A DNA stretch of 64,000 bases from Hydrangea macrophylla (taxonomy: Eukaryota; Streptophyta; Magnoliopsida; Cornales; Hydrangeaceae). Location of the stretch: contig CM066984.1 in the NCBI GenBank assembly GCA_033977485.1, positions 108,471,691 to 108,535,690 of the forward strand, given 5' to 3'. Positions within the stretch are counted from its first letter, which is position 1; each line of letters starts with the position of its first letter. A model generated the notes under the pieces. It searched no databases, was not told where the DNA came from, and was given only the letters and a program-made list of their open reading frames with translations. A program made the translations under genes and the position numbers. Shown piece by piece: positions 19,476 through 32,370 of this stretch.

Positions 19476-21283
19476 GCCAACACGTCCTGATTCATTCCGG
19501 CCAACACGCCCCTTGATACATTCTGGCCATCCCACCCCGACGTATTGAACTCGACACGAAGTCCCATATCACACAACCTCTCCAACTCTGACACGCAGTC
19601 CAACTATATCATACGTATGCCTGATATGCAGTCCCAGTCCTATCCCAGCATGTTAGGATCCCAACATCATACGATCTTTGCGACCGCATTCATATACGCA
19701 AATATAAATAGTATCAACCTCTGCGGTTAATAGACCCACTACTATGCACGGCGGCATTACAAATCGATCCACAGTATTATATCATCATTATTGCATGGTT
19801 CCACTCTTTAATGCATTAAGTCCATTATTCCACGTGTGTATTATTCCAGTACAGCTACCAATAACCATCGCATGATATAAAACAGCTTAGCAATTCATCA
19901 GGTGTAAACAGACTAAACATTTAACATTCTGTTATGCTCAATCGATTGAAGTCATTTCAATCGATTAAGGTAAAGCTAAGTTCGATCGATTGAATAAGTT
20001 CAATTGATTGAGATCGGTCTATGTTTAATTGATTGAAACCAAGTTTGATTGATTGAGAAGGGGTTTCCTTCTTAGATTGAACTGGACCTTCCTTGCACAT
20101 TCGAGGTTCGTTCTTTCTTGCTGAAACATATATATATATATATATATACAAACATGTCTACGCTACTATATGAGTATAGGCACTCACCGTTAAAATCGGT
20201 GACGCGGCAGGATAACCACGGGTGTGTTTGGTGAGCTCTCTCTCGTCCTCCTCTTTCTCTTTCTCTTTCTCTTTCTCCTTCCCCTTGTCTCTTTGTCTCT
20301 TCTCTTCTTCTCCTTCTTTTATCTTCTTCTTTTCCTTCTTGGTCTGAGAGTATATGTGTGAGTTTGTGTGTGTATATATATACAAGTGTGTGTATATATA
20401 TAATATGTGAGTGTGAGTATATTTGTATTTATCTATCTATCTCTCTCCAAGTGTTCAGCAAGCCTAAGAGTGTGTGTGTGTGTGTGTGTATGTGTGTGTG
20501 TGTATGTGTGTGTGAGTGATACATATATATATAGAGAGGGAAAAAATGAAGCACAACTGCATGAAATAAACTTGAAGATCAAGTTCTGTCACTTTTGATC
20601 GATTGAAAGTGAGTTCGATCAATTGAAATGGGTCCATGTCATGATTCATGTCGGCAGACTTTTGATCGATTGAAAACTTACAAGTTCGATCGATTGAGAA
20701 TACCTCAATCGATTGAAAAGGACACAAGTTCAATCGATTGAGAAAAGTTCACTCGATTGGAAAGGGCAGTGTATGAAAGGTAAAGACAAGCATACTGAAT
20801 CTTATTTATATATATAGAAAAACAAAAGTACATGAAAATAGTGGGTATTACAGAATCTATATTGCTTCTTCGTGATATTACGTGATCTTGATCATTATAT
20901 TTACAAATCAATAGTCTCGTTATGGATTCGTTAAGAGATTCTAGGGATTGGTGAATTTAATCCAGAACATTTTGTATAATCATTCATAGATTTTTAACGG
21001 TGGCTGAAACTTAATAAATTCGTGTAAATTCATGCTTTTTTAATTGTAACGTTCTACTCGTGTGACCTATGTAAAATGTGATTTTGCACACTATTTGTTC
21101 ATTGAGTTTTAACTAATTCTGCACCATTTGGGCAGAAACTTTGAATTTCAGTAGAAGTCTTTATGCGTTTAAAACTAACTGAATTGTTGGATTACGATTC
21201 TTTGTATGTTGGCATTGTTGGATTACGATTCTTTGTATGTTGGCATTTTTCAATTTATTTCTTAACACTGATAATTAAGTTTT
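19476..21283. mobile_element. Degenerate LTR-like DNA with TCGATCGATTGA arrays
   Basis: Holds repeated GGCCAACACG and GACACGAAGTCCC phrases (19479-19570, shared with 15100-15170). It has two arrays of TCGATYGATTGA words spaced about 15-30 bp (19938-20060 and 20597-20765), separated by CT, TA and TG microsatellites (20130-20535). A 32-bp exact tandem duplication ending ATGTTGGCATT lies at 21184-21247. No gene is seen; element boundaries are unresolved. Confidence 0.5.
19938..20765. repeat. Two arrays of self-complementary TCGATCGATTGA words
   Basis: At least five degenerate units (TCAATCGATT, GTTCGATCGATTGA, TTCAATTGATTGA and similar) at 19938-20060 and six more at 20597-20765. The motif is nearly its own reverse complement. 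Between them lie TA and TG microsatellites. Confidence 0.8.
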
Positions 21284-21822
21284 GATGATGCTAAAATTTG
21301 ATATATCGTAAGAGAAAGAAGATAAGAGAAATTTGTATGTGGTTCGGCCTTGTTAACGAAGAGATCTACGTCCATGGGTGTATCGGAGCACCATCACTAT
21401 GCTGCAAAAATAGCCGGTGCCCTTTGGTGAACCAACAGTAGACTGGAACTACCAGAAGCCGGTCGGGCAGAGTGGTTAGAACTGCTATATGTGCGTGTTG
21501 TGTCGACTAAAGGTCCCCCCTTAGAGGAGGTGAGTGGTCTCTTTTATAGATACAAGAGACCCAGTCGTACAAGGAAACTAATATAGATTAGGTGATATAA
21601 TCTGATTAGGTTCGATTGATGTGAATCATGCGAGTTTCCTAATTGGATTGGAAAACTTTCTAAACGTCCAATTGGTCTTACAGCTGGCGTAAGAAACCGT
21701 TTAGTACATTCTAGACCACGTCCTGAGGCTGGGCCAGCCATATCCATGATGGGCCGAGCTCGCGTTGCACTCCCGACATGTTGGTCGGGCCTTGTGACAC
21801 TTGGTCTACCGCTCGGTACAAT
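21284..21822 (+). mobile_element. Diverged LTR of the TGATGATGC family
   Basis: Shares order and words with the clean solo LTR at 40876: TGATGATGC, GTATGTGGTTCGGCC, CTACGTCCA, TAGATACAAGAGACC-like and ACCGCTCGGT. No matching flanking duplication was found and the end is unclear. Confidence 0.65.
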
Positions 21823-21824
21823 GC

Positions 21825-22095
21825 TACTGTTTGGGAGTTATATTATGCTTTTATTTGAAATTCATGAATTTTTTTGTAAATATGTTGTTAAGAAATTGTG
21901 TTGGCTAAATGCCATGGAACTAGTGGGTACATGGGTAAGGAGCACCTGCCAATAGGTAATAGCTCTCAGAGGTCCGATGTGGCTTGCTAAAGGGTGAGGT
22001 GAGGAGGTGGTTCTTGTTATGTTACCAAGAGATTTCTAATATGATGCTCTGGGAGTGACGGTTAATTTGTGAAATGATATCAATTGAGTATAACC
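21825..22095 (+). mobile_element. Fragment of the solo-LTR A/B family
   Basis: Diverged copy of 18190-18510: GTTTGGGAGTT, ATGCTTTTATTTGAAATTCA, AAGGAGCACCTGCCAA, GGGTGAGGTGAGG, TATGATGCTCT in the same order. Truncated at both ends. Confidence 0.65.
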
Positions 22096-22196
22096 CCTAT
22101 TATTCGTCGTATTTTTTAAACAGTTATTATTCCTGCCATTTTGTATACTTTCCCATATATGATGTCTTTGTATATACATAACACATATTACAACAA

Positions 22197-22370
22197 TGAT
22201 ACACGTACATCTCCAACCACACCTCCAACCACATTCTATGCTTTAAATCCATGTACCCTGTGCTATTTGATTTTTTTCATACTTTTTTGTGCACCACTTA
22301 CACAGCACAGGGTACATACATTTAAAGCAAGGATGTGGTTGGAGGTGTGGTTGGAGATGCGGGTGTATCA
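22197..22370. mobile_element. Foldback MITE
   Basis: Arms pair over about 70 bp: TGATACACGTACATCTCC on the left against TGATACACCCGCATCTCC (reverse complement of the right), then CAACCACACCTCCAACCACAT in both. The centre resembles the MITE at 5850 (GTACC-TGTGCT). No target duplication recognised. Confidence 0.8.
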
Positions 22371-22504
22371 TTATTGCATATATTATCTATGCAAATTCTA
22401 TAGTTCAATGGATGCATAATGTTGAATTCATGTGAATAATACATCTGATAAGGTCAAGGCCTAAAGTTGTTTAAAAACATAATAATAATAATTGTGGTAT
22501 ATTG

Positions 22505-22700
22505 AGATGGCTGAGACTAAGATAGTCTTGCAGTTAGTACACTAATATGTTATTCCATTTCGAGCTGGGCTGGTGGATAGTATACACCTTTCGAGTGGGG
22601 CTAGGTTGTTGTAGCCATATAATGGCTAGGATTAAGATAGTCCTGTAGGTAGTGTGCTAATATACTACTCTATTTCGAGTTGGCCTGGGGTACTGTAGCC
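22505..22700. repeat. Two-copy tandem repeat of about 120 bp
   Basis: GCTGAGACTAAGATAGTC...TTCGAGCTGGGCTGG at 22510-22575 recurs as GCTAGGATTAAGATAGTC...TTCGAGTTGGCCTGG at 22624-22690. No coding sense recognised. Confidence 0.6.
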
Positions 22701-22809
22701 TGCTTATCAAGAAACACCGTCTGTCGATGTTAATACGATGAATAATTAAGGGTCATACGAATGCGTAGGATGGGTATAATTGGATGAATCATCCCTACTT
22801 AAATAATTG

Positions 22810-23367
22810 AAAAAATGGGGCAATTCAAGCACCGAATAATTTTAATCCACCACCCCAACAAAATCAATTCTTTCAACAGAATCAAAATCAATATCATCCA
22901 CCTCCTCAACAATATAATCAACAGTATCAACTCCCTACAACAGAACTATCAAGGAAACAATCAAATAGTTCTAATATTTATGTGTCTCAACACCAAAAGG
23001 CATAGGAAGACCCAAACCACCTAATGATGCAACAAATGGTGGTTCAAGCAATGGGAAAACTTCAATAAACTATGGAAAGAGTCAGTAATCAACTTGACTA
23101 TAAAGAAAAAAGGGTTTTTCCAGCTCAACCACAAGCAAATCCTAGAGATCAACCACAAAATGGTGCCCAAAATGCTGATTTGGGAAATCAAGAACAAGTT
23201 AAAACTATAACAACCTTGAGAAGTAGTAGAGTTGTATGGCAAGACATCCCCTCCTTAAATAGAGGAAGAAAATAATATTGAAGAGAGTAATGTGGAGGAA
23301 GTAGTCAAAAGTAATAATGATAAAGAAGATAATCAAACCCATCAAGAAAGAAAAAGAGTCAAGAGGG
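22810..23367 (+). pseudogene. Broken gag fragment, Athila/Tat-like Ty3/gypsy
   Basis: Frame-shifted remnants read NPPPQQNQFFQQNQ, then NQLDYKEKRVFPAQPQANP and QEQVKTITTLRS, the proline/glutamine-rich linker and TTLRSGR-type motif of Athila gag C-termini. Stops and shifts (for example near 23004 and 23067) show it is dead. An LTR-like insert starts at 23368. Confidence 0.7.
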
Positions 23368-26347
23368 TGTGGATATCGCATATTTTCTTACCCAGAGCTT
23401 TTCTTTTAAAGTTCTTTTAAATTTCAAATTCAAAACAAATGAGTCGCCACTTAGTTTTTAAAAGGAAAATTAAGAAACCATTTTAAAGCAACTGATCTTT
23501 TGCGAAACCAAAGATTAACTAGGTCCGGGGATTATGGAATGAGAAGGGAAGGAGCCCATCAGACTAAAACACCCCTTCTCATCCTATCTCGCGATAGGCC
23601 TCTACTTAACATCCTTTTAATTGAATTACTAATCTAAGCATGCCCTCAACTAGTACATAGATATATGTATACATTACACAAACATGTCAAAATGGAGTAA
23701 AATTACCAATTTACAAAATATCATTCAAAAGTCACGTAATTAAAGTAGCAAGCAACATGATATGTAATAAAGAACAAGAGAACTTACCCGGGATCCAGCC
23801 GCGAATATTAAACGTGCAATGCATGCGATTAAATAAAACCTAGGAAAAGAGTCTCTAATCCACATATATACATGTAAGGCAAAATCTTAATTCTAATGTG
23901 TCGCACATGAGGTTGAAAAATTGATAAAATCAAGAAATTAAAATAAACTAAAGAGAGTTCAAGAAATCATACCTTAATAGCGCTACAAAACAAAGGGTTA
24001 GTCCACATGATATACAAGATACAAAGTTAGAAATAACAATCCTAAATTTCTAACTTAAATCTATCAAATGCAATTAAATCTAAAGCAAATAAATCCTAAT
24101 TACAAGTGTCAAGCCATACAGATGAATATGTTCATGAACAAGAATAAATTATGGGATACTCAATGATTTAGAGCACTTAAACTTTGAATCCAAGCTTAAC
24201 TAATCATTATTGAAACGTGATTTGAACCTTGACTCATGAAAATTTCATCTAAGCCATTATTCATAAGATTGATGAAAACTATTGCACAATTCTGGAAATT
24301 ACTAAGAGCATATCATAACTTTAAAGAAATAAAAAACAGGGTTCCTGTGGTTTGATCTTAATGAATTTTGGACACAAGATGCCTCTATGTGTCTAGTTTT
24401 TAACCCAGAAAAGAAATCAAAGTTTCAACGGTTGGATCTCCGGGAATTGGACAAAAACCAGACATCACTCAGCATTTTACAACCTTCTGTCCAGAGTTCT
24501 TGCACGATTTTCTAAAAATAGCAAAAAATCAGAAATGCTTTGTTCTTTTTAGGGTGACTTCCTAACACATTAATTTACTTTAAAAAAATTATTTTGGGTC
24601 ACAAACACTTTATTAAGGTTCTGATTTACTTATTTCAAAAGAGTGTTACTGTTCTGAAACTCTGGACAGATTGTAGTGACTTTACAAAGCTCATGACCAA
24701 ACCACTTTAGACATGAAATCTCCTTAAAACAAAAATTAGAGTGGTAGAACTTTGAGTTATTGACACTTTCCCGTTGGTTTCACTCAATTCCAACGGTTAG
24801 ATTTCGAACTAAAAATCCTTGATCGAAACCGGTTTACGACCCACTGTTTCATTGTCAAGTTCAACTTTTATTTGTTAACCCCAACTATTAAACCATGAAG
24901 TTGGACTTAAACTAAACTATTTTCTCCTACCATTTGATGGTCATTGGAAGCTAAAGACCTTTATATTTGTAGATTTCAAATGAAGTATGAATAGACTTCA
25001 TGAAATCTTAAGCTAATGAATCTAAACCATGGAGATGGGCTTAGACTCAAACTACTTTCTCCTACCACTTGATGGTCATTGGAGATGAAGATATGACTAA
25101 TACTCATGAGCCTTAAGCAAACATAGCTAATACTCATAGGTTTTCAAGGAATATGAAAGGGGATTCCATGAAACCTTAAGTTAAAGAATCTCAAACCATG
25201 GTGGGGGTTTAGATTCATTTACTTGCTCTTATATGAAGGATGATCAACCTTGACTCTCATGGGGGAACACAAGCTCACATGGAATCAAGGGATCCAACTC
25301 ATGAGATTCAAGTGAGGTATGGAAGACTTCCAAGAATCTCAAGAGAGAAGTATAAACAAAAAGGAAGAAAAGAAGGAACTAAAAGAAAAAGGTAATTAAA
25401 GTTTGCAAGTTCCCTAATAAAACTTCTAAAAAAGTTTAATCAAAAGACCAAATAGTTTTAAGATTAGAAGTTCAAAAGAATGAAGAAAAACAACTTGTGG
25501 TTAGAGGATCACCTCCAAACTATCCTCAAAGCTTCTCTCCTTTGAAGATCTTCCAAGCTCTTCTCTCTAGTTTTTTTAAAACTCTCTCTCAAATATGTGT
25601 TAGTGTAGTGGTAGCTACTTCTTGTTATTTTTCCAAGGAAGATCCTCCCTCTTTTATAGACAAAATTACCAAGTATTCTCAGTGAATTCAGAGTAAAAGA
25701 CAGGTGTAAATGTCTCATTTGGTGGTACAATACGTACTTCTTGAAAATAGACAAACTGTTGCAGAAGGCGGCAGTAAAAAATCCTTTGCGACAGTCAGTG
25801 GATGCCGCTGCGGCACTTCGTGAAAGTCGCAGCGGCATTCCATGACTGTCGCGCGGCTCTCAGTAAGTGTCGCGCCAAATTATTGATTGCCGCGGTTTTG
25901 TCAATCTTACTTTATTAGTTTTTTGTTTTTATCCACATACATATACATATTGTACCACAAAATATGGATTTTAAAAGCAAACGGCAGTCAGAAATTATCG
26001 ACGGCACTCAATAAGTGTCGGCCCGGCATTCTGTGACTGTCGTACGGTACTCACTAAGTGCCGCAAACAAATGCCATGCGCCGGTTTCTGTTGAAATTCC
26101 CCTTTTAGGTCTTTTCTTTTCTACTTTTTCTTAAAAAAACTTATTTTCGAAGATCTTTTCCAAAAGTGATATTTTATACCTGAATTCTCCTAAATACCTG
26201 ATATTTCTCTTCTGTGAAAATTTTACCGCGTTTGGAGAACTTTCTGAAGAGCTTGGAACACTTCGAATTTTTCGGTCCTTGTCATCATCGGATATGGAGG
26301 TGACACTCTCCTTAATTCGACGTTTGGTCAAAATCGGAGTGTCTACA
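23368..26347 (-). mobile_element. Large LTR-like insert in the gag remnant
   Basis: On the minus strand it starts TGTAGACACTCCGATTTTG and ends GCGATATCCACA (TG...CA), a common plant gypsy LTR form. Flanks are GAGGG (23363-23367) and GAGAG (26348-26352), one mismatch. It contains the phrase GAGTCGCCACTTAGTTTTTAAA, imperfect repeats of CTCCTACCATTTGATGGTCATTGG (24925-25090) and a GCGGCA/GTCGC array (25765-26075). No open gene. About 2.98 kb is long for one LTR, so it may be composite. Confidence 0.65.
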
Positions 26348-26352
26348 GAGAG

Positions 26353-27235
26353 TAAGCGAGAGGAAAAGAAAACATCTGAAAGCATCTCTAACGTGGTCTA
26401 TGCATATGTTCTTAAAAGATGGGTAAGCGAGAAGATGAAGAAACATCTCCCAAAGCTCAACGCGTTGTGTCCTTAAAATGTGGTAGTCTGTGCATATGTT
26501 CTTACAAGATGGGGACGGACTGACGTGGTGTCCTTTATATGCGGTACTGTGAATGTGTTCTTAAAAGTGATGGACGAAGCAATGGTGTATCCGTAGAAGT
26601 GAACTATTGTTGAGTTTGTTCTTTTATCAGTAGAGTGTAGTTAGTCTTAGCGTAATAAGACATTAGTAATCACTAATGATGGGATTAAATAAATAGAAGA
26701 TATTATCATCAGAACTTAACCTTATATCATTTCATAACTTGCAATAACTTCCTAATTATGACACCTTGTTAGTGTTTAACTCACTCAGCTTTCATGAGCT
26801 AGCAGGGTTTTTACCACTGGACATTCCCACGTTCCATTGTATGCTGTCTAAGAATATGCAGGGGAAGGACCTATGGGCGAGTACTACTATGCTGGAGATG
26901 GCGATGTTATGGAGGGCTATCCCGAGGAAGACTACTATACTAACGACTACGTCTACTCCAATTGAAGACTAGGGCTAGATAATAGTTTAATTTCGTTATG
27001 CTTTCAGACCATTTTGTAATCAAACATATGTTGCCTTAACACTGTAGTTCTACTTAAATTTCAGACTCTGATTTGTAATAGATTAGTAAACTTTAAGTTT
27101 TGTTTATCCATGAAGTTAGAAATATTTATTGTTGCCTCTTTACTTTCCTACTGTTTAGTACTGTGTGGTGTGGACAATCATGTGACTTCACCAGTCACAA
27201 TCTATGGACCTAAAAAGGAATTTAATTTCTCTATT
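26353..27235 (+). mobile_element. LTR-retrotransposon remnant
   Basis: Carries imperfect repeats of GTTCTTAMAAGATGG/GTGATGG (26410-26580), then AACTCACTCAGCTTTCATGAGCT, the hairpin also found in other LTRs of this window, and a segment matching 14300-14400 in inverted orientation. No intact frame. Probably continues the retroelement interrupted at 23368. Confidence 0.5.
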
Positions 27236-28957
27236 TTTGTTGTTCTATGGCATGCGTGACATAAGGGGTTCACAAGCAAACACAAAGGGAATTCCCGTGT
27301 TAGGTGCAACAAGTACTAAAGTGGGACCTGATGAATGTCTAAATGATGTAGGTTGCATTTATATGTGATTATATGCTTATATGACTACTTGTTTTGTTGT
27401 TAAAATGATATTACATTTCACATGTCAGTTTGTGGGGACAAGTTTGGGTACCTATGTAAGGGCATAAATGAAAATAAATCATAATTGATAGGTTTAATAA
27501 CAACTTCATACTATATATGAGACCACGTTTGGGACCCATACGAATTGTAGACTAGACTCATTTAGAAATATTGGGTAATTAATGGAATTACATAGGGGTT
27601 TCATAATAAATACTTAGAAAGTCCAGGGGTATAAATGAAAAGAATAGCAAAAACTTGTATGTACATCATCTAATGGTTTATATGAAACATGTTAGAGACC
27701 CAAGAGGCAAGCATGAGCTGCCCCTTCTGCTTCTTATAGCTGCACGTAGAGAGAGGATGGAGAGCTGTCCATATTCATCCTTATTCCACCTATATGCAAA
27801 GAAAAAGAAAAGGAAAGAAAATGGGAAGCAAGAAGACCCATACGAACCAAAGTGGGTATAGCTTGGAGTCGTAAGTTGGCTTGGAGAATTTATTGTATTC
27901 ATCAATTGAAATCTCAATTGGGAACAGGAAGGACTTAACGAGGCTTCGAATTGGGTTCGAAATTGATATCTAGAGTAAGAACCATAAATAGGTGAGTGAC
28001 TCTAATCTATGGGTTGAATGTAAAATCATGTTTAATGTGGTAATCTTTATGCTAGTATGTTGAATTCTTGTAGATTAATACATGGATATAGAATTCAGAA
28101 TATTATCATGTGATTCTATGTGGGTTTGGATTAAATTACTCAAAATTGGAAGTTAGAATGTGTTAAATTGTGTATGAATTACCGTGTTGATATGAATACG
28201 TGATTGTATGGGTTTAAGAAAGTCTTATGTTGGTTCACCGTGGATTTACTCCATAATGAGAAGACATGGAAAGCCCAATCTGTGTAAAGATGCTCACCAC
28301 TTAACTATGTAAAGGTGTGTAGGTGACCACCCAGCTGTGGAAGGGTATGTGAGATGGTGAGAATTAGAGGTGCTATACACACATAAGGAAAAAAGGCAAG
28401 AGCGACGTCACGGTGGATTGATCTTTGGTCTTTTGGAAACTACATGATGTGATATTTGTTTGAGTTGTGCACTGAAGATGACATTACATTTATGCATGTG
28501 ATTAGCTTTGCTCACTAAGTGAAAGCTTAACCAAATATGAGTATTATTTTTAGTTGTGGTTATTGAATAATCACCACAAGTACGAAAACAAGGCGAATAG
28601 AGGAGATGATTGGCACGACGAGTTGGGCATTGAGGATGTTGTTAATATGTAGATACAACTCGTAAGTTTGATTATGCTTGTAAAACTTGTAATTCGGGTA
28701 TTAATGAGCTGGGATAATGAATTCACGTATCATAAAATATATATCTAAGACTTGGGTTTTGGTTGTAGAAAATGTCATGAGTTGTACCTTACAATACACA
28801 AGTTATGCGTAATATAGACTTGTCGAGTCAATGAGACCGGTGTGATCGTAATCAGTCTTGTAAACTCATGTTTAGCTTGTATCATATTTGGTAAGGAATG
28901 ATGGAGTTTATGGTGTAGTAGTAAGTTGTGTATGTGCATTTTAGTTTTAATTCATTT
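27236..28957 (+). mobile_element. Host LTR-type sequence, family C2, part 1
   Basis: Homologue of family C1 at 16517-17646, with the same ordered words (GTGAGTGACTCTAATCTATGGG, TTCACCGTGGATTTACTCC, GAGCGACGTCACGGTGG, TGTGGTTATTGAATAA). It is interrupted by the solo LTR at 28963 and resumes at 31407. The 5' end was not pinned down. Confidence 0.6.
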
Positions 28958-29559
28958 GATTCTGTCACGCCCCGACGTAGCATAATTCAGGAAAGCATTT
29001 AATTTCCTTTATGGACTCGTAGGTCGTGACAAGTGAGTATGACCAATTGTCCCTGCAACAAATAACTTAACAACATTTCTAAAAGAAAGGATACTAATAA
29101 ACATAAGCTCCGAAATTTAAAACTTGCTAAACTATTACAGCAGTCATAAACTTAGGCACAAAACGCCTTATTCAGATGTCTAAAGCTAGTTTATTTCAAA
29201 CCCAAATTAAAAGACATAGGAAATATAAAGCAGCCTCCTGGAAAGTCTCCTGACTCTAAGTAGCATAGTCAAAATACCCTGGCTGCTCCTGACCCTGAAA
29301 ATCTGGACATACAGTCCAGGACGCATCAACGCCGTCAGCTTATGAAAGCTGGTGAGCAAAATAAACAAGTGCTCGCAATGTATATATATAAGCATATAAA
29401 CAACGGTGCAATTTAATTTTAAAAGCAATAGATTCAAGGTTCCAATTCCAACATAAGCCATGGGGGAATAAAGAAAGTAATAAATATGCGACCATGCATG
29501 AACAATGTAATATCTCATCTTTCTGACTCTTTTCTCTCAACAAAACTCAACACAACCAA

Positions 29560-29935
29560 ACCATTATCTCAGATACCAGGAATACTATCCGATCGATATC
29601 CAAAACAGCACACCAAACTATCGCTTCAGATACCAGGAATAATATCCGATCGATATCTAAGCCACACTCAATACCATCATTTCGGATACCAGGAATAATA
29701 TCCGATCAATATCCGAAACAAGCGCCTTAGATACCAGGAAAAATATCCGATCGATATCCAAGCCGTACACCACACTCAATACCATCATTTCGGATATTAG
29801 GAATACTATCCGATCAATATCCGAAACGCGCGCCTTAGATACCAGGAATACTATCCGATCGATATCTAAGTCGTACACGACACTGTCGCCTCCAATACCA
29901 GGAATAATATCCGATCGATATTGAGGTCGCACACC
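29560..29935. repeat. Tandem array, CCAGGAATAATATCCGATCGATAT unit
   Basis: At least six units of ATACCAGGAATAMTATCCGATC followed by GATATC, spaced about 45-75 bp, with degenerate spacers such as AAGCCGYACACCA. Each unit contains the palindrome ATCGAT. Confidence 0.85.
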
Positions 29936-30214
29936 AGACCGCTACTCTTTACTCTTTTCACGCTTTCTCACACACATGCATGTTGACCCAACCTCAACCC
30001 AAATATGTATGTCAATGTTTCATAAATAACATCATTAATAAATCACAAAGCCGGATAATCGTACGAGCATAAATTTTGGCCTTAGTTGTTCTGTTTCGTA
30101 CAATTCTTAAAACGTAGGCCTTTAAAACAATATTTTTGCCAAACTGTTCTTTAAAAACTTTTAAAACATTTTCCAAACAGTCCCTAATAAGAAAACATAG
30201 AAACTGCTCAAACT

Positions 30215-30380
30215 GCCAGGTCGCGCGAGCGAAGGGAAGAACAAATCGCGCGAGCGGATCGCGCGCCCGAAGGGGGAGAACAGGTCGCGCGAGCGGGTCG
30301 CGCGCGCGAAGGGGGGGAAGGGTCCGCGCGAGCGGGTCGCGCGAGCGAGCCTCGCGCGAGCGGATCGCGCGCGCGAGTTC
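30215..30380. repeat. CGCGCGAGCG array
   Basis: About ten GCGCGAGCG or GCGCGCGAG words in 165 bp, extremely CpG-rich against an AT-rich surround, with GAAGGGGG interspersed. The Arg/Ala/Gly frames across it on both strands are a by-product of the repeat. Confidence 0.85.
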
Positions 30381-31406
30381 TTGCAGAATGTCGTCTTCTT
30401 CGTTTTCTCCCCTGTTTCTGGTTTTGGACTGAAATTTACCCATTTCTGTTTTCTGTTTCAATTATGTCGTGCAATATATGGATCTCTTCAGTTTTCCGCG
30501 TAGATTAAGAATACGCGATCAATTTTAACTAATACGGATTGTATCGATTAATTTCTGCGATTAAAGTTAGAGTGACAAAACTTAAAATCAACGATACTTC
30601 GCGATACGGGTAAATTACTACGTAGGATTCAAACCACAGCTTATCGGGATCAATATCTTCCATTCCCAATTTACAGAATCGATTTTGGTTACGATTTCTA
30701 AAACTTCAATTTTCAAGCTTCAATGGTGTATTGATATATATATACACATATGCACACATATATACACTGAAATATACACATATAAACATGGCGAGTGAGT
30801 TTATAATACTCACTGAGACGATTATACAGAAAATTAAAGGCCGAGAACTTCCGCCGTAATAATCCGTCGTCGAGAATTTCCCCCGCTCTTGATTTTGGTA
30901 ACCCAATATATATATATATATATGACTATGTATGTGTGTATGTGTATGTATATACTCTGTATGTGTGTGTATTGTGAGAGTTCTTGAGAGGAAGAGAGAA
31001 ATGGAGAGAGATTTGAGAGTGACAGTGAGAGAGAGAGAGACACTGTTATTCATATATATAAACCCATATGTGTAGGCTCCAAGTTATAGGGAGATCATCC
31101 GGTGAGGTTGAGCTCACAAGCTCCCTCACCCACAAGACGCGGTATAACGCAGACTTCAAACCAAAACTGGTATTTTTACGGTTGAAAATAAAATGCAGAA
31201 AATTATATTAGCGTAGGAATAAATTCCCGGTTATACAAAAATATAGATATCGATTATGAAACCACAGAAAATATTTTCTATATTTTCAAATATTACGGTT
31301 TGGCCCCAGATAAATATTTATAAATAGAAATTAAAACAGATGCTCATGGAAATGAAATGCCGTATTTATTTATTAATGATAATAAAATACAGGGCGTTAC
31401 AGATTC

Positions 31407-31947
31407 AATAAGTTTTAATGACTTTAATGATGTATTCCACGGATTGGAGTTGTGCTTAAATGATTTAAATAGAGTTAGGAATTATTCGCAATTGGTTTAG
31501 AATGACTTGGGAATTTCTTGAATCTATCCCCATTTGTATTGGAAACTTTGGGATCATTTTATATATGGAAAACTAAAGCATAGCAGAAGTTGGATTTTCA
31601 TTCAAGTCCCATTCGACCAGTCCAACTAACCCGTTCGACTGGTCCAACTATCCTCTGCCAGACTTTTAGTTTTGTGGAAATGTAAGTCCTAAAATGGCCA
31701 TAACTTGGGCTAGGAAGCTCGGATTCATGAACCGTTTTCACCGTTGGTTTTTAAATGAAGAATATTATGTTTTGGTATTGGGTTCACAAAAATTTCAAAA
31801 TGGTCACTTTACCCTTGGGGTTAATTCCTTATAACTGGATTTGTGAATGAGTTTTAAACTTGTTTGAGCATCACTCTTTGGGAGCGTGTCTTGGTGGCAT
31901 TATCATGTGCCATGATCTGCCTGTGGATGATCGGGGTGTGACACTAT
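31407..31947 (+). mobile_element. Host LTR-type sequence, family C2, part 2
   Basis: Resumes after the 28963 solo LTR and ends in GGGGTGTGACA, an LTR-like terminus. Near 31605-31658 it has a TTCGACCAGTCCAACTAACC / TTCGACTGGTCCAACT motif pair in the position where C1 has a different repeat, directly before ATAACTTGGGCTAGGAAG. Confidence 0.6.
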
Positions 31948-32370
31948 TATTTTAAAATGGACTATTAGTCAATAGTTGCGCCAAATGTCGGACTATTCAA
32001 TTAAAATGGACTATTAGTCCAATCTCCTTCTATCCTTCATTTATTCTTGGAAAATGAACATGACCTTAATCTTTTATGGGGCTAATTTTGGGGGTTCGAT
32101 GCCTATCTAAAACTAATTTGAGAGTATTTTAATAATTTCATTTTAGTCCAAAATTAAAATAAGTGTTATCCACTTTTAAAAGAAAAGTAAAAATGAATAA
32201 TTTAACCTTTTTCTCGTTTGTTATTTATTTATTTATTTTTTATTTACAAACCAAGGAAAAGGAAAGCATATTTCCCTATCCAACCATAGCCTTGGCTTTA
32301 AAGAACAAACAATATAGTCCCATGAACACTTCATACCCCTAGCAGAAGGTCCATACAAAAAATAATACTA

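Larger units (their letters stand above)
28963..31401 (-). mobile_element. 2.4-kb solo LTR (minus orientation)
   Basis: On the minus strand starts TGTAACGCCCTG and ends CGGGGCGTGACA. The perfect 5-bp duplication GATTC lies at 28958-28962 and 31402-31406. Inside are an array around ATATCCGATCGATATC (29560-29935), a CGCGCGAGCG array (30215-30380), TG/TA microsatellites (30735-31060) and the hairpin CGTCAGCTTATGAAAGCTGG (29331-29351). No internal domain or frame remains. Confidence 0.9.

Noticed and set aside
20407..20733. Frames at 20407-20598 (+) and 20464-20733 (-)
   Set aside because: They translate TG and TA microsatellites and the TCGATCGATTGA array.
21284..21822. Solo LTR with target duplication
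   Set aside because: Related to 40876, but neither end nor a flanking pentamer match could be fixed; kept only as a diverged LTR.
30012..30461. 149-codon minus-strand frame over the CGCGCGAGCG array
   Set aside because: Its Arg/Ala-rich core is the repeat itself, it lies in a solo LTR, and no family motif is seen.
22815..31060. CRISPR-like arrays (regular repeats near 29560 and 30215)
   Set aside because: Nuclear plant context; spacers are degenerate repeats, not unique sequences; units lie in an LTR.
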